From the NCBI GenBank assembly GCA_022823165.1, contig JAJDXR010000085.1, positions 1-41,558 on the forward strand: a DNA stretch of 41,558 bases, in the 5' to 3' direction. The notes beneath the pieces were generated by a model. It was not told the DNA's origin and made no database searches. It saw nothing but the letters and a program-made list of their open reading frames with translations. The stretch is from Anaerolineae bacterium. Lineage in GTDB: Bacteria > Chloroflexota > Anaerolineae > Aggregatilineales > Phototrophicaceae. Below, piece after piece: positions 31,732-38,200 of the stretch. The translations under genes were made by a program, and so were the position numbers. Each line of letters begins with the position of its first letter. The first letter of the stretch is position 1.

Positions 31732-32139
31732 TTATTCGGCTGCCCAATCTTCGATGGGTAAATCAGAAAGTCGAGTAAATCCCCGCATATCGTGTGTCAC
31801 TACAGTGAGGCCGTTTGCCATAGCAATGGCTGCAATCTGCATGTCGGCGACGCCCATAAGCTGTCCCCGGTCTCTCAAGAATGCGTGTATGCGGCCGTAG
31901 GCATCCGCTGCGGTATCATTGAAGGGCAGACTCGGAAAGCGCGAGAAGAATTCGTCCTGCTCCCGCCGATACCGCGCGGTCGAACGCCGACTGTAAGAAC
32001 CGGCATACATTTCCGCTTTCGAAATCGCGCTGATGGCAACGCCGGTGCTTTGATGCCGCCGGAGCGCTTTTTCAAATAGCTGCGGATATCGTCCGTTTAT
32101 GCAATAGATGCAAATGTTCGTATCGAGCAGGTATCTCAT
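31732..32139 (-). CDS. vapC: PIN-domain ribonuclease, VapC-like toxin
   Basis: The protein has 135 residues. Four acidic residues of the PIN active site are visible: Asp6 in MRYLLDTNICIY, Glu43 in ISAISKAEMYAG, Asp99 in LMGVADMQIAAIA and Asp117 in TVVTHDMRGF. They bind Mg2+/Mn2+ for single-stranded RNA cleavage. MxYLLDTNxxI and the TxxxHDxxxF ending are typical of VapC toxins. A toxin normally sits downstream of a VapB-type antitoxin; here the upstream gene, 6 bp before its start, encodes an unrelated-looking 90-residue protein. It ends 20 bp before the sulfatase start. The local sequence looks AT-richer than the flanking genes. Confidence 0.9.
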   Translation of the reverse strand: MRYLLDTNICIYCINGRYPQLFEKALRRHQSTGVAISAISKAEMYAGSYSRRSTARYRREQDEFFSRFPSLPFNDTAADAYGRIHAFLRDRGQLMGVADMQIAAIAMANGLTVVTHDMRGFTRLSDLPIEDWAAE

Positions 32140-32145
32140 CCAGAG

Positions 32146-32418
32146 TTAAAACACATACCTCCAGACGCCGTGATCAACTTCCCGCATCACTATCAAGGTC
32201 GGATCGCCGTCAAAAGCGCCAAAGCCTAACTCATCAGCCATCCAGGCAGGCATGCGGCGGTAAAACTCCAACTCTATTTCACGAGGCAATTGCTTCAAGC
32301 CTTCGCGCGTCAGCGGCAAAGTCTGACTGTGCTCCTCACAAAGCGCATAGAAGTCGGCGTTGGCCTTGCAAACACCTTTCTGATGCCAGGTCCAGTGTAG
32401 CTCTTTGCGCTCGTGCAT
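32146..32418 (-). CDS. Unrecognised 90-residue protein, possible antitoxin partner of the PIN gene
   Basis: The protein begins MHERKELHWTWHQKGVCKAN, continues with ADFYALCEEHSQTLPLTREG and ends in VMREVDHGVWRYVF. It is acidic and aromatic-rich. I see no AbrB, ribbon-helix-helix, Phd or HTH pattern of the kind VapB antitoxins use for DNA binding. The start at 32418 drops 21 less plausible residues of the longest ORF. It lies 6 bp upstream of the PIN gene on the same strand, where an antitoxin would normally be. It may be a non-canonical antitoxin, or an unrelated small gene (for example a nucleic-acid or metabolite sensor). The assignment is open. Confidence 0.6.
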   Translation of the reverse strand: MHERKELHWTWHQKGVCKANADFYALCEEHSQTLPLTREGLKQLPREIELEFYRRMPAWMADELGFGAFDGDPTLIVMREVDHGVWRYVF

Positions 32419-32499
32419 ATTCGCGCTGCTCTCAATCTCCCAGCTTGCAACCAGCCTAGCGAAAACCAGGCAATCTGTCAAACCCGACCGCGCCAGCGC

Positions 32500-33582
32500 T
32501 TACAACAGATTCCCCGCCAAGGGCTGAAACTCGAGCTCATAGCCAAAGGCGCGCGGACCCACCACCGCCAGCGCTTCCGGCGTTTTGAGCTCCTTCGGCG
32601 CCGGCAGCGCCAGCACCGCCACCCGCAATCCATAGCGCAGCGACTCGGTGCCGATGGCCTCGCCATCGTCCAGGTTGACCAAGGTAATCAGATCGGGCAC
32701 AGTGCAGAACACTTGCCCGTTGCCGCGCGCGATCAGGTTCTCGTTTTGAAAGTCAATCCGCAGCTGCTGGTCAAAGTCGTCAAAGGCGCTGATGATCAGC
32801 TTGCCGCGGGCGAAGCCTTGCAGCGTCCGGCGCTCGACATCGACGATTTTGCCGCTGAAGAGGACGCGCCCATTGCAGAGCTGCGCCACAGTTTCGGCCG
32901 GCTCGATGCTGCGCGCGCGGCAGCCCAGCACGGTCTCGCCGATGCGTTTAGCCAGGCTGAGCGTGCCGCGAATGACAGTCGCTTTGAGCTCGGTGCCGGT
33001 CATCACCGGCATCACCAGCGCGGCCGAGCCGCCCATCTCGATGGTCAGGCGGCGAGCGAATTCTTCGGCTTGCCTGGCCGAGCCGATGCGCGTGAAGATG
33101 GCGACATTGCCGTGCGAATCGGCCAGGACAAAAGGCGTGGGCGCGGCGCCGTAGATCATGAAGGTATCCATGTCCAACTCGGGGAAAGCCCGCCCCATGC
33201 CATCGCCATTGACCACCGGCAAGCCCAGCTGCAGCGCGGCCACCATCGGACCAAGCGCGTTGCCGCCGCCGATTTCGCCGATGACGATAGCGCTTATCTT
33301 CCGCCGCAGGTGATCTTCCAGGGCGCGCACGGCGGTGGCGATCTCATCCCCGGCTTGCAGCTTTTCGTTGCTGACCGTCGGCGCGCCCATCCCCCCCACA
33401 GCGCAGACCAGCGCCTCATCGGGCAGGTCGTCGGCTTGCACGACCTCGACAGCGCGGCTTTGCCGGCGAATCTCGTTGTCCAGGCGCAGGCGGTTGAGAT
33501 AAGTGCTGCCGCCCCCGCCCGTGCCCAGGATGCCGGCGCCGATGGCGATGGCGTTTGTATCGTTTAGGGTTACTTGGTTCAT
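32500..33582 (-). CDS. DUF917 protein (S-methyl-thiohydantoin-desulfurase-like), divergent paralogue
   Basis: The protein has 360 residues. It carries the DUF917 N-terminal signature GAGILGTGGGGSTYLNRLRL and LPVVNGDGMGRAFPELDMD, and the C-terminal region FDFQNENLIARGNGQVFCTV-like IDFQNENLIARGNG with PDLITLVNLDDGE. PF06032 is now linked to S-methyl thiohydantoin desulfurase, a step in catabolism of thiohydantoins near hydantoinases. It differs from the three tandem copies at 34549-38200: the conserved CDGMGRAFPE becomes NGDGMGRAFPE, and SIEAGG becomes IGEIGG, so a Cys present in the others is missing. Its ATG overlaps the TGA of the pentapeptide gene as ATGA, which fixes the start at 33582 and removes 13 extra residues. 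Confidence 0.88.
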   Translation of the reverse strand: MNQVTLNDTNAIAIGAGILGTGGGGSTYLNRLRLDNEIRRQSRAVEVVQADDLPDEALVCAVGGMGAPTVSNEKLQAGDEIATAVRALEDHLRRKISAIVIGEIGGGNALGPMVAALQLGLPVVNGDGMGRAFPELDMDTFMIYGAAPTPFVLADSHGNVAIFTRIGSARQAEEFARRLTIEMGGSAALVMPVMTGTELKATVIRGTLSLAKRIGETVLGCRARSIEPAETVAQLCNGRVLFSGKIVDVERRTLQGFARGKLIISAFDDFDQQLRIDFQNENLIARGNGQVFCTVPDLITLVNLDDGEAIGTESLRYGLRVAVLALPAPKELKTPEALAVVGPRAFGYELEFQPLAGNLL

Positions 33583-34508
33583 GGGTGAGTGAATTGGCGC
33601 ATGTCGGTGTCGCGCGTCCATTTACTGCCATCGGGGAGAATAGTACCTCGGCTAAATTCCGCGTAATACAGTTTTGCGCAGGTCAAGTCCGCGTCCGTAA
33701 GATTTGCACTTTTCAAGCCCGCATAAGAAAGATCTGCGCAATACAAGTCAGCGCCAGTCAGATTCGCATAGGTTAATCTGACATATTGTAGGTTAACTCC
33801 TCTTAGACTTTTGCCCGTCCAGTCGATGTGAGACCATAACTTTGTAAAGTGGCGCAAATCAGTTGTGGGGTCCCATTTGCGACAGTCAGGCAAAGTGGTG
33901 CTTTCATCAAACAATGTACGAGATAAATTCGCAAGCCGTAAGTCTGCATTGGTAAAGTTCACACCACAAACATTAGCACCAGATAGATTAGCTTTCCTTA
34001 AGTTCGCGTTGGACATATCATTTTCAGCCAAGTTCGCTGCCTGAAACTTCGCACTCCTCAATTCTGCATTTGTAAAATCCATTCCGGACAAGTCTTGGCC
34101 TGATAAGTCTGCATATATCCATAACTTCGTAAATTGGCGTAAATCAGTGTTGGCTGTCCATTGGTTGCCATCCGGAAGAATTGTATTCTTGCTGAATCGT
34201 GCGCCAACACTATGTCCAATCCTTGCGCCAGTGAGATTTGCCCCCTTTAAGTTCGCTCCTTCTAAGTTCACGCTATAGAATCGTGCGTTTCTCAAGTTAG
34301 CATTTCGTAAATCCGAATTTGAAAGATTCACTCTACGGAAACGTGCTTTCAACCCATTGGAATGGCTTAAGTTAGCACCAGACAAGTTCACGCGCCATAG
34401 TCGTGAACCCGACAAAATCGAATTGCTCATGTCTTCGCCCGATAAGTCAACATTACGCAGATCTTTGCCTGACAAGTTCAGACCCTGAGCCTTCGCACTC
34501 TCATTCAT
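33579..34508 (-). CDS. Pentapeptide-repeat protein with three LPDG...W linker modules
   Basis: The protein has 309 residues, almost entirely A(D/N)Lxx pentapeptides such as ANLSG, VNLSN, ADLYC and ANLTG, which form a right-handed quadrilateral beta helix. The helix is interrupted by three copies of a linker, TxLPDxxxWxxxTDLRxFTK, at about residues 109-130, 204-225 and 289-309 (the last closes the protein). Pentapeptide proteins include gyrase protectants and many of unknown role. The nucleotide sequence is visibly AT-richer than both neighbours. It lies between DUF917 paralogues and its TGA overlaps the ATG of the 32500 gene (ATGA), so it is translated with it, which is an unusual partner for a hydantoin-type gene cluster. 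Confidence 0.93.
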   Translation of the reverse strand: MNESAKAQGLNLSGKDLRNVDLSGEDMSNSILSGSRLWRVNLSGANLSHSNGLKARFRRVNLSNSDLRNANLRNARFYSVNLEGANLKGANLTGARIGHSVGARFSKNTILPDGNQWTANTDLRQFTKLWIYADLSGQDLSGMDFTNAELRSAKFQAANLAENDMSNANLRKANLSGANVCGVNFTNADLRLANLSRTLFDESTTLPDCRKWDPTTDLRHFTKLWSHIDWTGKSLRGVNLQYVRLTYANLTGADLYCADLSYAGLKSANLTDADLTCAKLYYAEFSRGTILPDGSKWTRDTDMRQFTHP

Positions 34509-34548
34509 ATCGTCACCTTTCTAAATTCCCTGCGCCTAGGTGGCGGAA

Positions 34549-35628
34549 TCACCCCAAGCGCTCTTCCACCGGCAGGTAGTCGACATCGTAGCCGAAATAG
34601 CGCGGATGCACGAGCGCCAGCGCGGCCGGCTGGCGCCACTGCGACGCGCAGGGAATAGCGATGACGGCCACGCGCATGCCATAACGCAGCGCCTCGGTGG
34701 TGATGGGCTGAGCCGTTTCGCTATCCAGCACGGCGATCAAGTCGGGAGTCGTAGCCGCGAACTCGCCATCCACCCGCACCATCAGATGCTCGTTCTGAAA
34801 TTCGAGCAGCAGCTTTTGACCCGCGTACTCGCCCGTTCCATCCATGCGGGAAGAACCTTTGGCGAAGCCGTCGCGTACGCGGCGATCGACATCGCTGATT
34901 TTGCCGCGGAAAACCAGATAGCCGCCGACGAATCGGCACAGGGCGGCGACGGGATTCCGCTCATGCTGGCGCGCGTGGCGCAAGGTCTGTCCGATCTTCT
35001 CGGCCAGCGTGGTCGTGCCTTGAATGGCGGCCGCCTTGAGCTGTCCGACAGTCGCCGAATAGAGCGCGATCGCCCCTACCGCGCCCATGTGCACCACGCA
35101 GGAGCGAGCGAAGGTCTCCACCCATTTGTTGCTGATCGCGTCCATGAGCAAGACGTTGCCGCGTTCGTCGGCCATCACAAAGGGGCTGGCGCTGATGCCG
35201 GCGGCGGTCAGCACCGTCTGCTGAATCTCGGGGAAAGCCCGGCCCATGCCATCGCAATCGACCACCGGAATGCCCAGACGCGCCGCCAGGTAGATTGGCC
35301 GGATCGAATTCATGCCGCCGGCTTCAATGCTCATGGTGGCGCGCGGCGTACGCCCGCTGTATTTGCCTAGCGCTGCAAAGGCGCGCAGCAGATCATCGCC
35401 AGCCGGCAGCTTCTCCACGCCCACCACCGGCGCGCCCATGCCGGCGGCTGGCGCGATCAGGTCCTTGTCATCCAACTCGTCCAGCGTGACCAGCTCGACC
35501 GGACCGTACTGCCGAATGGCTTCACGCGCTACCAGCATGCCGATGTAGGGGTTGCTGCCGCCGCCCGAGCCCAGCACCGCCGCGCCCAGCGCGATGTCTT
35601 CGATATTGGCCTCGTCCAGCAATCGCAC
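34549..35628 (-). CDS. DUF917 protein, tandem paralogue 1
   Basis: The protein has 359 residues. MRLLDEANIEDIALGAAVLG with GSGGGSNPYIGMLVAREAIR is the DUF917 N-terminal pattern (the usual GTGGGGDP is changed to GSGGGSNP). SIEAGGMNSIRPIYLAARLG, VVDCDGMGRAFPEIQQT and the C-terminal LLLEFQNEHLMVRVDGEFAA follow the family order. It is most similar to the copy at 35908, pointing to recent duplication. The predicted role is desulfurisation or deamination of a thiohydantoin/hydantoin-type compound next to a HyuA-like protein; this is extrapolated from the family name. The 3' element found after paralogues 2 and 3 is absent here: the pentapeptide gene begins 40 bp downstream. Confidence 0.92.
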   Translation of the reverse strand: MRLLDEANIEDIALGAAVLGSGGGSNPYIGMLVAREAIRQYGPVELVTLDELDDKDLIAPAAGMGAPVVGVEKLPAGDDLLRAFAALGKYSGRTPRATMSIEAGGMNSIRPIYLAARLGIPVVDCDGMGRAFPEIQQTVLTAAGISASPFVMADERGNVLLMDAISNKWVETFARSCVVHMGAVGAIALYSATVGQLKAAAIQGTTTLAEKIGQTLRHARQHERNPVAALCRFVGGYLVFRGKISDVDRRVRDGFAKGSSRMDGTGEYAGQKLLLEFQNEHLMVRVDGEFAATTPDLIAVLDSETAQPITTEALRYGMRVAVIAIPCASQWRQPAALALVHPRYFGYDVDYLPVEERLG

Positions 35629-35640
35629 TGCCTTAACCTT

Positions 35641-35857
35641 TCAGGCGAGCCAATGGCTCGCCCCTACATACATATCCCGTGACGGGCGACCCACCGCCGC
35701 GCGTAGACACTGCGGTTCAGTCGCCCGTAGCAAATTCGCATATCAACTACCCGGTAGGGGTCATAATCTGTGTCAATTGTAGAGGCGTCTCGCTGAGACG
35801 CCCGTCCGATAAATTTCGCCTTTAATGCGGGCGACCCACCGGGTCGCCCCTACCAAT
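35641..35857. repeat. Cluster of four REP-like hairpins
   Basis: Within the 279-bp spacer between DUF917 paralogues 1 and 2 there are: GGCGAGCC/GGCTCGCC around AAT; GGGCGAC...GTCGCCC with a 30-base loop (35693 to about 35745); GGCGTCTC/GAGACGCC around GCT; and GGGCGACCC/GGGTCGCCC around ACC. No coding potential is apparent. This is the densest hairpin group in the window. Confidence 0.65.
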
Positions 35858-35907
35858 TTGGTGGCGCTTGCGATATTCCCCGCCTGATGGTTTGGCTGCC
35901 CGTATAC
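35827..35907. repeat. 81-bp 3' element after DUF917 paralogue 2
   Basis: This stretch contains one REP-like hairpin, then CCTACCAATTTGGTGGCGC and about 40 further bases. It recurs at 37037-37117 with 3 differences and ends exactly at the stop codon of the gene in both cases. See the finding for its relation to the duplicated genes. Confidence 0.75.
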
Positions 35908-36990
35908 TCAAGCGCCGAAGCGCTCCTCGACCGGCCGGTAATCGACATCGTAGCCGAAGTAGCGCGGGTGAGCGAGCGCAAGCGCGGCCGGCTCTCGCCA
36001 TTGAGGCGCGCAGGGAAAGGCGATGACGGCCACGCGCATGCCATAACGCAGGGCCTCGGTCGTGATTGGCTCGCCGGTTTCGCTGTCTAGCACCGCGATC
36101 AGATCGGGCGTGGTGGCGGCGAATTCGCCGTCGACTCGCGCGACCAGGTGCTCGTTCTGGAAGTCCAGGAGCAAGTCGCTGCCGGCGAAGTCGCCCGTGC
36201 CGGCCATCTTGGCGTCTCCGCGATTCCAGCCGCCCTCGATGCGCCGGTCGACATCGGTGATCTTGCCGCGGAAGACGAGAAAGCCGCCGACGGCCTGGCG
36301 CACGGCGTCGACCGGATTGGCTTCCTGCCGGCGGGCCTTGCGCACGGTCGCGCCGATTTCCTCGGCCAGCGTGATCGTGCCATGAATCGACGCTTCTTTC
36401 AGCTGCGCCACTGTCGCCGAGTAGAGCGCGATCATGCCCTCCGCGCCCATGTGCACCACGCAGGAGCGGGCGAAGGTCTCGACCCAATGATTGCTGACCG
36501 TGTCCATCAGCAGCACGTTGCCGCGTTCGTCCGACATGGCGAAGGGGCTGGCGGTGATGCCGTGCGCGGTGAAAATCGTCATCTGAATCTCGGGGAAAGC
36601 GCGCCCCATGCCATCGCAGTCGACCATAGGGATTTGCAGCCGAGCGGCGACGTAAATGGGCATGACCGAATTTAAGCCGCCGGCCTCGATGCTCATGGTG
36701 CCGCGTGGCTCGCGGCCCGAGTATTTGCCCAGGGCTTTGAAGGCGCGGATCATGTCATCACCCGCGGGTAGCTTCTCGACGATGACGATGGGCGCGCCCA
36801 TGCCCGCGGCCGGCACGATCAGGTCATCGTCATCCAGCTCGTCGAGTGTATACAGCTCGACCGGCCCGTACTGCCGAATGGCTTCGCGCGCCATCAGCTT
36901 GCCCACGTAGGGGTCGCCGCCGCCGCCCGTGCCCAGCACCGCCGCGCCCAGCGCAATGTCTTCGATATTCTCTTCGTGCAGAAGTCGCAT
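35908..36990 (-). CDS. DUF917 protein, tandem paralogue 2
   Basis: The protein has 360 residues and canonical DUF917 motifs: LGAAVLGTGGGGDPYVGKLM near the N-terminus, MSIEAGGLNSVMPIYVAARL, MVDCDGMGRAFPEIQMT and the C-terminal DFQNEHLVARVDGEFAATTP. It is closest in sequence to paralogue 1 (34549) and next to paralogue 3 (37118). Substitutions are scattered and the GTGGGGDP and CDGMGRAFPE motifs are intact, so this copy looks functional. It stops at the 81-bp 3' element. The 5' side is separated from paralogue 3's stop by 127 bp, so each may have its own processing or control. Confidence 0.93.
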   Translation of the reverse strand: MRLLHEENIEDIALGAAVLGTGGGGDPYVGKLMAREAIRQYGPVELYTLDELDDDDLIVPAAGMGAPIVIVEKLPAGDDMIRAFKALGKYSGREPRGTMSIEAGGLNSVMPIYVAARLQIPMVDCDGMGRAFPEIQMTIFTAHGITASPFAMSDERGNVLLMDTVSNHWVETFARSCVVHMGAEGMIALYSATVAQLKEASIHGTITLAEEIGATVRKARRQEANPVDAVRQAVGGFLVFRGKITDVDRRIEGGWNRGDAKMAGTGDFAGSDLLLDFQNEHLVARVDGEFAATTPDLIAVLDSETGEPITTEALRYGMRVAVIAFPCAPQWREPAALALAHPRYFGYDVDYRPVEERFGA

Positions 36991-37036
36991 GGTGTATTTT
37001 GCTCCCTGTTCGTCTCGCGCCGTCAGCAGGTTGCGC

Positions 37037-37117
37037 GCGGGCGACCCACCGGGTCGCCCCTACCAATTTGGTGGCGCTTGCGATATTCCCCGTCTGATGG
37101 CTTGGCTGCCCGTATGC
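37037..37117. repeat. 81-bp 3' element after DUF917 paralogue 3
   Basis: This is the second copy of the element at 35827-35907, offset by exactly 1210 bp and ending at the stop codon of the 37118 gene. Three substitutions distinguish the two copies. One REP-like hairpin, GGGCGACCC/GGGTCGCCC, lies at its distal end. Confidence 0.75.
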
Positions 37118-38200
37118 TCATGCGCCATAGCGTTCTTCAACCGGGACGTACTCGGTGTCGTAGCCGAAATAGGCGGGCCCCACAAGTTCCAGCCCCTTGG
37201 GACTGCGCCATTTGTCGGCGCAGGGGATGGCGATGACCGCCACGCGGAAGCCGTAGCGCAGCCCTTCGGTGGTGATGGGCTCGCCGGTGTCGACATCCAG
37301 CACCGCCAGCAAGTCGGGCACGGTCACTTTGAACTCGCCGTCGATGCGGGCGGCCAAATGCTCATTCTGGAAGCTCAAGAGCAGGCTCTGCCCGGCGAAT
37401 TCGTCGATGCCGTCAATGATGGCGTCGCCCTTGGCGAAACCGGCTTCGGTGCGGCGCTCGACATCACCGATTTTGCCCTTGAAGATCAGGTAGCCGCCGA
37501 CTGCTTCGCGGATGGTTTCCACCGGCTCGTCTTCTTCCAGGCGGGCGCGGCGCACTACCTTGCCTATTTCTTCCGCCAGCGTGATGGTGCCGGGGATGGC
37601 GGCCTCGCGCAATTCGGCGGCGGTCGCCGCGTAAAGCGCGATCATGGCCATGGCGCCCATGTTGACGGTGACGCTGCGGGCGAAGGTCTCCGTCCACAAA
37701 TTGCTGATTGTCTCCATCAGCACGGTATTGCCGCGCTCGTCGGACATGGCGAAGGGCGTCGACGAGATGCCGTGTATGGTATGCGTGACCATCTGCAACT
37801 CAGGGAATGCCCGCCCCATGCCGTCGCAATCGACCATGGGCACGCGCAGGCGCGCCGCGCAATAGATGGGCACGACAGAGTTCAGCCCGCCGGCTTCAAT
37901 GCTCATGGTGGCTTTGACCGGCTTGCCGATATATTTGCCCACGCTCTGAAAGGCGTTGACGATATCGTCGCCGTTGGGCATCTTCTCGACCATGACCGTC
38001 GGCGCGCCCATCATGGCCGTGGGCACGACCAGGTCGTCGTCTTCGAGTTCGTCCAAGCTGTATAACTCAACCGGACCATAATCGCGGATGGCTTGCCGCG
38101 CCATCAGCTTGCCGATGTAAGGGTCGCCGCCGCCGCCGGTGCCCAGCACGGCCGCGCCCAGCGCCAGATCTTCCAGGACCGCTTCGTCTATGATGCGCAT
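37118..38200 (-). CDS. DUF917 protein, tandem paralogue 3, coupled to the HyuA-like gene
   Basis: The protein has 360 residues. VLEDLALGAAVLGTGGGGDP, SIEAGGLNSVVPIYCAARLR, MVDCDGMGRAFPELQMV and SFQNEHLAARIDGEFKVTVP are all in family order. Its ATG shares one base with the TAA of the HyuA-like gene (TAATG), so the two proteins are translated together. This is the ancestral-looking copy: neighbouring HyuA plus DUF917 is the known arrangement, and the other copies lie further downstream. It probably acts on the same compound as the HyuA-like protein, as its partner or successor in the pathway; the exact reaction is inferred from PF06032. Confidence 0.93.
   Translation of the reverse strand: MRIIDEAVLEDLALGAAVLGTGGGGDPYIGKLMARQAIRDYGPVELYSLDELEDDDLVVPTAMMGAPTVMVEKMPNGDDIVNAFQSVGKYIGKPVKATMSIEAGGLNSVVPIYCAARLRVPMVDCDGMGRAFPELQMVTHTIHGISSTPFAMSDERGNTVLMETISNLWTETFARSVTVNMGAMAMIALYAATAAELREAAIPGTITLAEEIGKVVRRARLEEDEPVETIREAVGGYLIFKGKIGDVERRTEAGFAKGDAIIDGIDEFAGQSLLLSFQNEHLAARIDGEFKVTVPDLLAVLDVDTGEPITTEGLRYGFRVAVIAIPCADKWRSPKGLELVGPAYFGYDTEYVPVEERYGA

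Noticed and set aside
33579..33582. The pentapeptide and DUF917 genes as one frameshifted fusion gene
   Set aside because: The two products have unrelated complete domain structures, and the ATGA overlap is a common coupling junction in this window (also at 4037-4040).
35641..37117. CRISPR array in the hairpin-rich spacers
   Set aside because: Units are palindromic, of unequal spacing and orientation, with no unique equal-sized spacers and no cas genes nearby.
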